Shown here: piece after piece, positions 26,839-35,204 of the stretch
How the letters are laid out: each line of letters starts with the position of its first letter
Position numbering within the stretch: the first letter of the stretch is position 1
NCBI GenBank assembly: GCA_963776935.1
Contig: CAVZOP010000002.1
Coordinates: 930,001-994,000, forward strand
From: JALOLG01 sp963776935
GTDB taxonomy: Bacteria; Actinomycetota; Acidimicrobiia; Acidimicrobiales; Ilumatobacteraceae
Direction: 5' to 3'
DNA length: 64,000 nucleotides
Translations under genes and position numbers: made by a program
Notes under the pieces: generated by a model
What the model was told of the DNA's origin: nothing
The model's input: the letters and a program-made list of their open reading frames with translations, nothing else
Databases searched by the model: none

Positions 26839-27822
26839 GTCTGCGCCAGGATCGCGGCCGCGGCGGTGTTCTCCGTAGCGACCTGATCGAGCGCCCCCTC
26901 GGCTGGCACGGCCAGCTCCCCGAGCTCGGGACCCCGGGTGGCACAGATCGCGCCGACGTCGGCGGCGTAGGCCTCGCGAATCGTCAGCACGGCCTGCACG
27001 TACTCCTGTGTGCGCTGCTCCCAGAGCTGGAGCGCCTCGTCGGTGAGTCGCCTTTCTTCCTGGGAATTGTCTGTGTACATGACCAGGACGTCGTCGGGAT
27101 GTTCGGCCTTGATCCAGTCGTTGAAGGGCAACAACATCTCGGTGATCCACGGGTTCGGGTTCCCCTCGCTCGATGCGGAGACGATCTCGCCGTCGCGAAC
27201 GGTGAGATCCCAGAAGTTGTCCCCGTACGGACCGATCCCGAGGGCGTCGGAGCCCAACTGGTGGAAGTCGAAACCGCAGCGCAGGCTGACGCCGGCTTCA
27301 GGGTCATCGTCGAGTAGTTCGCAGTCGCTGACCACGATCTTGTATCCCGTCGCCGCGTTCCAGGCGAGATCCCCTCGGAACTCCTCCACCGTCCCCCACG
27401 ATGCTCCGATGGCACTCTCGGTGATGTAGGTGCGGGCTTGGTCGGCGTCGTTGGCCGCGTAGGTGTCGAGGAAGCCGCGAGCGACCTCCTCGGCGGCAGT
27501 TGCGTCGTCGGGGACGTCGGGGGCGACCGTGGCGACGGTGGTGTCGGCGGGGACCGGGGGTTCGCTGTCCTCGCGAGCAGCGAGCATCACAGCGCCGACG
27601 ACGATGGCCACGACGGCCGCGGCGGCGACGGCGATGATCGGCCAGCGGTGACGGCCCTCGGGTTGCGTCGCGGCGGGTTCAATATCGATGAGTGTCACGG
27701 TCGTACTCCTTCTGCGTAGCGCGGCGAGGTAATCGATGCCGTCGATGGTGGGGACGTCGAGCGCGACCGCGGTCAGGGTCAGCTCGTCGGAGCAGACGCA
27801 TCACTTCGTCTTCGGTGGTCAC
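26598..27822 (-). CDS. single-pass membrane protein partnered with the ECF sigma factor (frameshifted)
   Basis: A protein of about 408 residues once the frame is joined. It has a short cytoplasmic N-terminus (DEVMRLLRRADPD, then DVPTIDGIDYLAALRRRSTT), a membrane helix WPIIAVAAAAVVAIVVGAVM, and a large extracytoplasmic part of two helical/NTF2-like segments with no recognised motif. The first 45 residues are in a different frame from the rest. One surplus G or a missing GC near 27759-27774 accounts for it. GTG at 27822 overlaps the sigma-factor stop (GTGA). The operon position and topology suggest an anti-sigma or sensing role, but no zinc-binding HxxxCxxC motif is visible. Confidence 0.68.
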
Positions 27823-28397
27823 TGAGCACCTCCCAACGGAGCGACGGTGGAGGTAGGGCGAGACAACAGCACGTCGTACTCACGGGCCAGGTGGCGACGG
27901 GCGCGGTGCAACCGTTGCCTGGCCGCATCGGGTTCAATGTCCAGTACGGCGGCGATGCTCACCGCCGACAGCTGCTCCCAGGCGTCGAGGCGCAGCACCT
28001 CGGCGTCGGTTTCGTTGAGTCGAGCGAGCGCCGCGAGCACGCGCCGCGAGGCGACATCGTCGCGTCCGCTGTCGTCTGCGCCCGCGACGGGCCGTGACTC
28101 GGCGGTTTGCAGTCGTGACCGGAGACGGCTGCGGCGCGTGACACTGCGCCACTGGTGCCCCACCACCCGGTAGGCAACGCCATACAGCCAGATGAGCGCG
28201 GCATCGCCTTCCGGCACCTCGTCGAAGCGGCGCCACATCGTCAGGAACACCTCGGCGACTGCGTCGTCGCCGGCGTCGGCAAGCACACGGCGATTGCAGT
28301 AGGCACGGATCGGGCTGTAGAAGCGGGCGTACAGCTGGGCGAAGCGTGCCTCAGCTGCCCACGATCCCTCCCCCATGGTGCTCTCCTCCACGCCCAT
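27819..28397 (-). CDS. ECF-type RNA polymerase sigma factor
   Basis: A 192-residue sigma-70-family factor. Region 2 lies at about residues 20-85 (YARFYSPIRAYCNRRVL, DAVAEVFLTMWRRF, the -10-recognition helix). Region 4 is at ~115-170 (LARLNETDAEVLRLDAWEQL, then VLDIEPDAARQRLHRARRHL, a helix-turn-helix). The linker contains a Ser/Asp-rich stretch. It overlaps its downstream membrane partner by four bases, so the two should be made in a fixed ratio, as expected for a sigma and its regulator. Targets are unknown. Confidence 0.87.
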   Translation of the reverse strand: MGVEESTMGEGSWAAEARFAQLYARFYSPIRAYCNRRVLADAGDDAVAEVFLTMWRRFDEVPEGDAALIWLYGVAYRVVGHQWRSVTRRSRLRSRLQTAESRPVAGADDSGRDDVASRRVLAALARLNETDAEVLRLDAWEQLSAVSIAAVLDIEPDAARQRLHRARRHLAREYDVLLSRPTSTVAPLGGAQ

Positions 28398-28452
28398 GCC
28401 CTTTCATTGCCCAGCACGACGTTCGGTGTGACACCCAGATTCGCACGTCCAG

Positions 28453-29128
28453 TCAGCGTCGCCCGCTGTCCTCACACATCTGTAGATGTTCCGGTGATGC
28501 GCTCGGATGGAGCAGCGGGGTGAAGCCGTTGGCCAGCGCGGCGACCGATGTCGGCGGCGTCAGGACTTGGACGGTCCCCTTCCTCGGGCGGTCGATCGGC
28601 TCCGTCCATCCGTCGAACGCGAAGGCGAGCAGCCGGTCGTCGATCACCAGCCACGCCCGCGGCTCGTCGTCGACCACGACCGTGCCCGTTGGTAGTTCGT
28701 CCATCGCGTGCCTCCCAGACCAGCCGGTCGGCGGCGCGATCCAGTCCCCGACCCCGGCGGTGGCGTTCGCCGACGAGGCGCCGGTCGAGCGTTGCCGCCA
28801 GCAGCGGCTTCGACGATCCCGCCGACACACTCACCGCGTCGCGATACGAGCGATAGGCGTCACGGCGGCAGAACGCGCAGGGCCGGTGACCGGCCGCCAG
28901 CGCCACGGCGTCGTCGAGGAAGAAGATCGGCGTCCACCGATGCGGTGCGGCGAGCGGGTGCCGCCAATCCCTGAACTCGGTGACGCACGTGATCCACAGC
29001 GGGCTGTGGTGGTGGCGCACGACGTTGCCGTCGTCGTCGACGAGACAGCCGCGGTTTCCCGTGAGGATCCCGCGACCACTGACCGCGTGGAGGTCGCTCC
29101 ACGGATCGATGCGGTTACGGCGCGGCAC
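28453..29128 (-). CDS. conserved protein of unknown function with CxxC motif (frameshifted)
   Basis: I do not recognise a named family. The N-terminal half has GRGILTGNRGCLVDDDGN, WRHPLAAPHRWTPIFFLDDA and AGHRPCAFCRRDAYRSYRDA, the last containing a CxxC pair that could bind metal. The C-terminal half reads AMDELPTGTVVVDDEPRAW, then RLLAFAFDGWTEPIDRP and VLTPPTSVAALANGF. The two halves are in different frames, and removing one base near 28701-28714 joins RLVWEA to AMDELP smoothly. The corrected length is about 225 residues. GTG at 29128 is preferred because it overlaps the preceding stop by 14 bases. Its function cannot be inferred from context. Confidence 0.65.
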
Positions 29129-29585
29129 GCAGAACCTTCGGGAGGAACTCCAACGCATCCAGTTCGCCGAGCACGGCGCTCTCATTCAGGGCGTCGGCCG
29201 GGACCCACTTCGGGAACGGCGTGACGATCGTGCGATGGGCACCCGACGGCGTGTGCTCCTCATCGATGGCGTCGAGCGCCGGCGGAGGGAAGCGGTCGGC
29301 CAGACGCACCAGAACCGGCCAGAGGCGACGGTGGACGAGCGTGACCTTGCCGTCGATGAGCCGCGTCGCGACGACGGCCGGCGAGCTGCGCAACCGGTTG
29401 ATGGCATCGAAGATCTCGTGGCTGCGCGGGTGCGACCACCAACTCCCCCGGATCGGCTCGCCGGCGACGAGCTCCGCCACGTTGGGCACTGGACCGCGAG
29501 CCGATTGCAGCAGCACGCCACCGCGCCGCAACCGTGCCATCGAGCGCGGCGTGATTGGGAGTGCTCGACACCTGGACCACTTCAC
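29115..29585 (-). CDS. conserved hypothetical protein
   Basis: A 156-residue soluble protein of a family I cannot name. Characteristic stretches are IRGSWWSHPRSHEIFDAINR, VVATRLIDGKVTLVHRRLWP and EEHTPSGAHRTIVTPFPKW. The high content of W, H and R suggests a nucleic-acid or nucleotide-binding role, but that is a guess. GTG at 29585 overlaps the aroA stop by four bases, the standard coupling in this genome; ATG at 29540 is an alternative. It lies in one unit after aroA and before the CxxC protein. Confidence 0.72.
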   Translation of the reverse strand: MKWSRCRALPITPRSMARLRRGGVLLQSARGPVPNVAELVAGEPIRGSWWSHPRSHEIFDAINRLRSSPAVVATRLIDGKVTLVHRRLWPVLVRLADRFPPPALDAIDEEHTPSGAHRTIVTPFPKWVPADALNESAVLGELDALEFLPKVLRAAP

Positions 29586-30880
29586 CCGGGCTCGTGAGCG
29601 TGTCCCGTGATGTACTCGAGCATCTGCCAGAAGTCTGGCCAGCTCTTGGTCACGACCGACGGGTCCTCGACGTCGACGCCGGCGACCACGGTGCCGAGCA
29701 CGCCGAACGCCATCGCCAGGCGGTGGTCGTGGTGTGTCGCCAGGCGGGCACCCTGCAGCGCCCGGTGTGCCGGATCGATCAGCAGGCCGTCGTGCTCCAC
29801 CGCGACCTCGGCACCGGTCTTCGCCAGCTCGGCGGCCAGATCACCCAGCCGATCACTCTCCTTGCCACGGATGAACCCGACGCCGCGGATGCGCGTCGCT
29901 GACGTGGCGGTGGCGGCCACGACCGCCAACGTCGGCACGAGATCGGACATGTCGGCCATGTCGACGTCGACTCCGGCCAGCGATCGGGTTGGATCGCGCG
30001 ACACCGTGGCGCCCGCACCGCTCCACTCCACCCCACAGCCCATCGACGCGAGGACGTCGACGAAACGCGTGTCGCCCTGCAGCGACGCGCGAGTCAAGCC
30101 GTGCACTGCGATCGCACCACCCGCGACGGCGGCCACGGCCAGCGGATATCCCGCCGACGTGGCGTCCGGCTCCACCTGGTACCTGGTCGGCACGTAGCGA
30201 CCCTCGTCGACCTCGATCGAGTCGTCGCTGACGCGTACCCTGCCGGCGCCGAATGCGGCCATCACCGAACCGGTCATCTCGACGTACGGCCGCGACACGA
30301 GCGGACTCGTGAGATCGATACGAAGTCCGCCACGTAAGTAGGGACCGATCAACATCAGGGCGGTCACGAACTGACTCGAGATGTCACCGCTGACCGCGAC
30401 CCGTCCACCGGTCGCCGGCCCGGTGATCTCGACCGGGAGCCGGCCCGGCGACGCGAGCGGGCGGACCGATGCGCCGAGGGCGACGAGTGCGTCGTGCAGC
30501 GGACCCATCGGACGCGTCCGCAGCGGGGCATCGCCGTCGACGACGTACGGGCCGGGTCCGAGCGTGGCGAGGGCAGTGACGAACCGTGATGTCGTGCCGG
30601 CCAACCGCGCCGGAAGCGTCATCGGGCCGGGCAGGAGCGTCCCACCCCGGCCGTCGACGACCACGCCGCTCGATTCGGGCGTGACGGTGATGCCGAGCGC
30701 GCCGAGGCATTCGACGAGGGCCGCCGTGTCGTCGCCGGAGGGGACGCCCTCGATCACCGATCGCCCGTCAGCGAGCGCGGCACAGATGAGGGCCCGGTTG
30801 GCGATCGACTTCGATCCGGGAACGTGGACCGTTGCGTCGACGGGCCCGGCCGCGGTGCGGACGCGACGGTGGCCGGTCAT
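29582..30880 (-). CDS. aroA: 3-phosphoshikimate 1-carboxyvinyltransferase (EPSP synthase)
   Basis: A 432-residue enzyme of the shikimate pathway: shikimate-3-phosphate plus phosphoenolpyruvate gives EPSP. Diagnostic blocks are VPGSKSIANRALICAALADG near residue 20, LAGTTSRFVTALATLG near 90, GDISSQFVTALM, RGKESDRLGDLAAEL and the C-terminal DHRLAMAFGVLG. The ATG at 30880 overlaps the tyrA stop by four bases. Upstream in-frame extension, seemingly giving a 759-residue product, is antisense-like arginine-rich sequence within tyrA. The other aro genes are 25-30 kb away in this window, so the pathway is split over two operons. Confidence 0.95.
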   Translation of the reverse strand: MTGHRRVRTAAGPVDATVHVPGSKSIANRALICAALADGRSVIEGVPSGDDTAALVECLGALGITVTPESSGVVVDGRGGTLLPGPMTLPARLAGTTSRFVTALATLGPGPYVVDGDAPLRTRPMGPLHDALVALGASVRPLASPGRLPVEITGPATGGRVAVSGDISSQFVTALMLIGPYLRGGLRIDLTSPLVSRPYVEMTGSVMAAFGAGRVRVSDDSIEVDEGRYVPTRYQVEPDATSAGYPLAVAAVAGGAIAVHGLTRASLQGDTRFVDVLASMGCGVEWSGAGATVSRDPTRSLAGVDVDMADMSDLVPTLAVVAATATSATRIRGVGFIRGKESDRLGDLAAELAKTGAEVAVEHDGLLIDPAHRALQGARLATHHDHRLAMAFGVLGTVVAGVDVEDPSVVTKSWPDFWQMLEYITGHAHEPG

Positions 30881-31944
30881 GCCAGCGGCGTGACGGCGGG
30901 CTTGAACCCTCGAGCGAGAAGGCCACCGCGGAACAGGTCGGTGACGGTTTCGTCGACCAGCACGACGGCGACACCGCGGTTGCTCTCGGCCATGTGCACG
31001 ACCTCGAAGCTGGCGATGTTGACACCGAGGTCGGCGGCCAGCGTGAACAGCTCGGCCGCCGCTCCCGGACGGTCGGGGATCGGGATCCGGAACTCGGCGA
31101 CCGACTCGGGATCGGTGATCCGACCGGGCAGGTTGGTGCGCGCCTCGCGGGCCCGGGTGAGCCACGTGTGGAGCTCGGCCCGGGCGTCGGTCTCGACCAG
31201 TCGACGGACGTCGGCGAGCCCGTCGATCAGCCCGTCGAGTGCCGACAGGATCGCGTCGCGGTTCTCGGAACAGATGTCGAGCCAGATGTCGGGATGTCCG
31301 CTGGCGATGCGAGTCATGTCGCGGAAGCCACCCGCCGCCAGACGCAGCAGCGCGGCGTGTTCCTCGGCCCGGTCGGCGGCGAGGCGCATCAGCGTCGCCG
31401 CAGCGAGGTGCGGCACGTGACTGACGACGGCCACGACGAGGTCGTGGCGATCCGGCGCCAGGGCGACGACGTCGGCCCCGAGCGACGACACCACCGACGT
31501 CACGTGCGCGAACGTCGCGTCGTCGCTGTGGGCGACGGGCGTCAGCACCCAGATCGCGCCGTTGAACATCTCCCCGTCGGCCCCGCCGAGACCGTCGAGC
31601 TCGCTGCCCGCCATCGGGTGGCCGCCGACGAAGCGCGGATCGTCGCATGCCGAGCACACCGCCGACTTGACCGATCCGACATCGGTGACGACGCCCGCTG
31701 TCTCGGCCAGGGCCCGCTTCACCTGGTCGGCGATCGACAGCACCGGAACCGCGACGAACGTGATCTCGGCGTCCGGATCGACACCGGTGGCATCGATCAC
31801 GGCCCGCTCGATCGCCTCGCCGAGCCGCCCGGGATCGGCGTCGTCGCCGCTGACGTGCCATCCCCGCTCACGCAGCGCGAGCCCGATCGAACCGCCCACC
31901 AGGCCCAGCCCGATCACGTTGGCGCGGCGGGGCGGGGTGTTCAC
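30877..31944 (-). CDS. tyrA: prephenate dehydrogenase with C-terminal ACT domain
   Basis: A 355-residue NAD(P)-dependent dehydrogenase for tyrosine synthesis. The Rossmann motif is NVIGLGLVGGSIGLALRE at the N-terminus, followed by VVTDVGSVKSAV and the substrate block VGGHPMAGSELDGL. Residues ~275-350 form an ACT domain (IPIPDRPGAAAELFTLAADL, then NIASFEVVHMAES), so tyrosine feedback is likely. The GTG at 31944 overlaps the rluB stop and lies 8 bases after a TACGAT box. It is therefore both operonic and able to start its own leaderless transcript. Confidence 0.92.
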   Translation of the reverse strand: MNTPPRRANVIGLGLVGGSIGLALRERGWHVSGDDADPGRLGEAIERAVIDATGVDPDAEITFVAVPVLSIADQVKRALAETAGVVTDVGSVKSAVCSACDDPRFVGGHPMAGSELDGLGGADGEMFNGAIWVLTPVAHSDDATFAHVTSVVSSLGADVVALAPDRHDLVVAVVSHVPHLAAATLMRLAADRAEEHAALLRLAAGGFRDMTRIASGHPDIWLDICSENRDAILSALDGLIDGLADVRRLVETDARAELHTWLTRAREARTNLPGRITDPESVAEFRIPIPDRPGAAAELFTLAADLGVNIASFEVVHMAESNRGVAVVLVDETVTDLFRGGLLARGFKPAVTPLA

Positions 31945-32738
31945 GTCGGACGATCGTACCGGCGACCTTGCCCGGCGACGGCCTCGGTGAGGGCGCGGCG
32001 CTCGTCGACCGTGAGCTCGCGCCACGTCCCGGGTGCGAGCGTGCGATCGGAGATCGGTCCGATGCGCGTGCGAACCAGGCGTCGCACGGGATGGCCGATC
32101 GCCTCGCACATCCGCCGGATCTGACGGTTGCGGCCCTCGTGGATGACGATCGACAGCACGCCGGGCATCGGCTGGGACGCCGTCGCCGGCGCCGTGACAC
32201 CGTCGTCGAGCTCGACGCCTTCACGGATGCGACGCAGGCCGCCGGCCGACACCGGACCGCGCTCGACCTCGACGAGGTACTCCTTGTCGACGCCGTGGCT
32301 CGGATGGGCCACCCGGTTGGCCAGCTCACCGTCGTTGGTGAGCAGCAGCAGGCCCTCCGTGGCGGCATCCAGCCGTCCGACGGCGAACACCCGCGGCGCC
32401 GCCGGCACGAGGTCGGTCACGATGCGGCGTCCGTGGGTGTCGCTCGACGTGGTCACGACCCCGGCCGGCTTGTTGAGGAGGTAGTAGACGAGCCCCGGTC
32501 GCACCCCCACCGGCGCCCCGTCGACTTCGACGAGGTCGTGCTCGGGATCGACCCGCCGCCCGATGGTCGCGACCTCACCGTTGACCGTCACCCGACCGGC
32601 GACGATGAGCTCCTCGCAGACCCGCCGGCTCCCCCAGCCGATGGCGGCCAGCACCTTCTGGAGCCGCTCACCGGTGGGCAGCTCGCGGTTGGCCGCCTCC
32701 CATTGCTCCCAGAGCGGCGGCTCAGGGTCGTCTGGCAT
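31941..32738 (-). CDS. rluB: ribosomal large-subunit pseudouridine synthase (RluB/RsuA family)
   Basis: A 265-residue RNA modification enzyme. The N-terminal S4 domain is LQKVLAAIGWGSRRVCEELI, followed by VTVNG. The catalytic aspartate sits in AVGRLDAATEGLLLLTNDGE, and the C-terminal block IHEGRNRQIRRMCEAIGHPV is typical of RsuA/RluB/E/F. ATG at 32738 overlaps the scpB end by 17 bases. The scpA-scpB-rluB order is conserved in actinobacteria and many other bacteria. Confidence 0.93.
   Translation of the reverse strand: MPDDPEPPLWEQWEAANRELPTGERLQKVLAAIGWGSRRVCEELIVAGRVTVNGEVATIGRRVDPEHDLVEVDGAPVGVRPGLVYYLLNKPAGVVTTSSDTHGRRIVTDLVPAAPRVFAVGRLDAATEGLLLLTNDGELANRVAHPSHGVDKEYLVEVERGPVSAGGLRRIREGVELDDGVTAPATASQPMPGVLSIVIHEGRNRQIRRMCEAIGHPVRRLVRTRIGPISDRTLAPGTWRELTVDERRALTEAVAGQGRRYDRPT
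31953..31958 (-). promoter_or_regulatory. -10 box of an internal leaderless promoter for tyrA
   Basis: TACGAT on the minus strand ends 8 bases before the tyrA GTG and lies inside the 3' end of rluB. The core and spacing match the box before ppm1. Confidence 0.45.
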
Positions 32739-33348
32739 CGTCGGACGGTGTCGCCCGCAAGCCGTGCTCGAGCGCCTCCACGACGTCGGCACCGGGGATG
32801 AAGTCGGCGATCGGCGGCAGGTCGGCGACCGAGTCGATGCCGAGCTTCTCGAGGAACGCGTCGGTCGTACCGAACAGGACCGCCTGGCCCGGCCCGCGAT
32901 CGCGCCCGACCTCGGCGATGTAGCCGCGGGCCACGAGCGTGCGGATCACGCCGTCGGGATCGACGCCGCGGATCGAGGCGACCTGCGCCCGCGAGATCGG
33001 TTGCTTGTAGGCGACGATCGCCAGCGTCTCGAGCGCCGCACCAGAGAGCCGGGCACGTTGGTCGTGGAGCAAGAAGCGTTCGACGTACGGCGTGAGGTCG
33101 GCGCGGGTCTGGTAGCGGTAGCCGCCCGCGACCCGCGCCAGCTCGAAACCGCGGCCCTGCTCGGTGTATTCGGCGGCCAACTCCGCACAGCACTGCTCGA
33201 TCAGCGCCGAGGGCTGCTCGAGCAGCTGTGCCAACAGGTCGGGTGGCACCGGATCGAAGGCGACGAGGACCACCGCCTCGATGGCCCGCTTCAGATCGCC
33301 GATCTCGGTGTGGACCGGGGGGAAGATGTCGTCGGACATGTCAGTCAT
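32722..33348 (-). CDS. scpB: segregation and condensation protein B
   Basis: A 208-residue winged-helix protein that binds ScpA and SMC and helps compact and segregate the chromosome. Seen are DLKRAIEAVVLVAFDPVP at the start, and RLSGAALETLAIVAYKQPIS with IRGVDPDGVIRTLVARGYI, the most conserved part of ScpB. Length is normal. It follows scpA by 16 bases. Confidence 0.94.
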   Translation of the reverse strand: MTDMSDDIFPPVHTEIGDLKRAIEAVVLVAFDPVPPDLLAQLLEQPSALIEQCCAELAAEYTEQGRGFELARVAGGYRYQTRADLTPYVERFLLHDQRARLSGAALETLAIVAYKQPISRAQVASIRGVDPDGVIRTLVARGYIAEVGRDRGPGQAVLFGTTDAFLEKLGIDSVADLPPIADFIPGADVVEALEHGLRATPSDDARRP

Positions 33349-33364
33349 CTCGCACGCGCGCCGA

Positions 33365-34141
33365 TCAGCCCTCGTAGACGTCGATCAGGAGCTCGTCGAC
33401 GCGGAGCCCTCGCCCGCCGGTCCAGACCACCTCGATCTCGCCGAACCGCTCGACCTGATCGAGCTCGACGACACCTTGCTTGTAGAGCTCGAGCACGGCG
33501 AGGAAGCGCACGATCACCTCGACCCGCTCGGCGAGGTCGGCGGTGAGGCGGCGGAACGTGGTGCGCCCGAGGCGCGGCAGCTCTTCGATCAGCTCGGCGA
33601 CCGCGTCGGCCACCGTGAGGCGCACGGGGTTGACGTGGAACATGTCGACCGTCGGTTCCGGTCGTGGCGTCAGCGCCCGCACGGCGGCGTTGCGCAACCG
33701 CTCGAGGCTGGTGCCTTCGAGCAGGTCGGGGACCAATTCTGCGAACCGCTCGTCGGCGCCGACCTGGCGGGGGAAGCTGCAGTCGGCATCGTCGGCCAGC
33801 CGGGCGAACACGGTGGCGACGTCCTTGAACGCCTTGCACTCGAGGAGCCGGGCGAGCAGCAGGTCGCGCTCTTCCCACAAGGCCAGTTCCTCGTCGAGGT
33901 CGACGTCGGCCCGGCCGGGCAGCAGGCGCCGGGCCTTCAGCTCGACGAGCGTGGCGGCGATCAGCAAGAACTCGGTCGCGATGTCGAGGTCGAGGGCCTG
34001 CAGACGTTCGATCTCGGCCAGGTAGGCATCGACGATGGTCGACAGGCTGACCTCGTAGATGTCGACCTCTTCGGCCAGGATCAACCGCAACAGCAGGTCG
34101 AACGGGCCGTCGAACACGGGGGTGGCGACGTCGATGGCCAT
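33365..34141 (-). CDS. scpA: segregation and condensation protein A
   Basis: A 258-residue kleisin of the SMC-ScpAB complex. The N-terminal SMC-binding block is VFDGPFDLLLRLILAEEVDI, with VDAYLAEIERLQALDLDIAT behind it. A winged-helix C-terminus contains FLAVLELYKQGVVELDQ. The ATG at 34141 is the family start and has a leaderless-type TAGCGT box. The gene begins the scpA-scpB-rluB-tyrA-aroA run and is divergent from trpS. Confidence 0.94.
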   Translation of the reverse strand: MAIDVATPVFDGPFDLLLRLILAEEVDIYEVSLSTIVDAYLAEIERLQALDLDIATEFLLIAATLVELKARRLLPGRADVDLDEELALWEERDLLLARLLECKAFKDVATVFARLADDADCSFPRQVGADERFAELVPDLLEGTSLERLRNAAVRALTPRPEPTVDMFHVNPVRLTVADAVAELIEELPRLGRTTFRRLTADLAERVEVIVRFLAVLELYKQGVVELDQVERFGEIEVVWTGGRGLRVDELLIDVYEG

Positions 34142-34148
34142 CGCGATC

Positions 34149-34154
34149 ACGCTA
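34149..34154 (-). promoter_or_regulatory. -10 box of a leaderless promoter for scpA
   Basis: TAGCGT on the minus strand lies 7 bases before the scpA ATG, in the 61-base divergent spacer with trpS. Confidence 0.5.
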
Positions 34155-34188
34155 CCGAACCGATCCCGACGAGGGGCGGATGGCTCGC

Positions 34189-34194
34189 TAGCCT
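34189..34194 (+). promoter_or_regulatory. -10 box of a leaderless promoter for trpS
   Basis: TAGCCT lies 8 bases before the GTG start of trpS and no ribosome binding site precedes the gene. It faces the scpA box 35 bases away. Confidence 0.45.
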
Positions 34195-34202
34195 CACGCA
34201 CC

Positions 34203-35204
34203 GTGACACGCGTGCTCTCGTGCATCCAGCCGACCGGCGACGTCCACCTCGGCAACTACCTGGGTGCGCTGCGGAACTGGGCCGACAACCAGCACCTCTG
34301 CGACGCGTTCCACGGCATCGTCGACCTTCACGCACTCACCGTCACCGAGACGCCGGGAGTGGTCGGCGAAGACACGCTCCGCCTGGCGGCGATGATGTAC
34401 GCGATCGGGCTCGATCCCGACGTCGCCACGATCTTCGTCCAGAGCCACGTCGTCGAGCACAGCCAGCTGGCGTGGGTGATGGAGTGCACGGCGTCGTTCG
34501 GCGAGCTGTCGCGCATGATCCAGTTCAAGGAGAAGTCCGCCAAGCAAGCCCAAAAATCAGGCGGGGCTGGGTTCATCTCCGCCGGCCTGTTCACGTACCC
34601 GGCGCTCCAGGCCGCCGACATCCTGCTGTACGACACCGACGAGGTGCCCGTCGGGGACGATCAGCGCCAGCACGTCGAGATCACCCGCGACATCGCGATC
34701 CGATTCAACAACCGGTTCGGCGAGACGTTCGTGGTGCCCGCCGCGGTGACGCCGCTGGCCGGGGCGCGGGTGATGGACCTGCAAGACCCGACGTCGAAGA
34801 TGTCGAAGACGTCCGATTCGGACAGCGGCCTCATCTCCATGATCGACGAACCGGCGGCGATCCTGCGCAAGTTCAAGCGGGCGGTCACCGACTCCGACAA
34901 CGAGGTGCGCTACGACCCCGTCGCCAAGCCGGGCGTGAGCAACCTGCTCGAGATCCTCGGCGCGGCGACACGCGCCAAGCCCGCCGACCTCGCCGCCGCG
35001 TACACCCAGTACGGACGCCTGAAGACCGATGCCGGCGAGGCCGTCGTCGCCCTCCTCGAGCCGATCCAGCAGCGCTACGCCGAGTTGCTCGACGATCGGG
35101 CCGAGCTCTCGCGGCTGCTCCGCGTCGGGTCGGCCAAGGCCCGCGCCGTCGCCTCGAAGACTCTCGAGCGCGCCTACTCGGCGATCGGGTTGTTGCCGGC
35201 TTGA
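34203..35204 (+). CDS. trpS: tryptophanyl-tRNA synthetase
   Basis: A 333-residue class Ic synthetase charging tRNA-Trp. The HIGH-like signature is PTGDVHLGNYLGALRNW near the N-terminus, and the KMSKS loop is DPTSKMSKTSDSD. Family blocks such as YPALQAADILLYDTDEVPVG and DQRQHVEITRDIAIRFN are intact. GTG at 34203 gives the normal bacterial TrpS N-terminus; the longer open frame upstream is antisense to scpA. Its stop overlaps the MATE gene start (TTGA). Confidence 0.95.
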   Translation: MTRVLSCIQPTGDVHLGNYLGALRNWADNQHLCDAFHGIVDLHALTVTETPGVVGEDTLRLAAMMYAIGLDPDVATIFVQSHVVEHSQLAWVMECTASFGELSRMIQFKEKSAKQAQKSGGAGFISAGLFTYPALQAADILLYDTDEVPVGDDQRQHVEITRDIAIRFNNRFGETFVVPAAVTPLAGARVMDLQDPTSKMSKTSDSDSGLISMIDEPAAILRKFKRAVTDSDNEVRYDPVAKPGVSNLLEILGAATRAKPADLAAAYTQYGRLKTDAGEAVVALLEPIQQRYAELLDDRAELSRLLRVGSAKARAVASKTLERAYSAIGLLPA

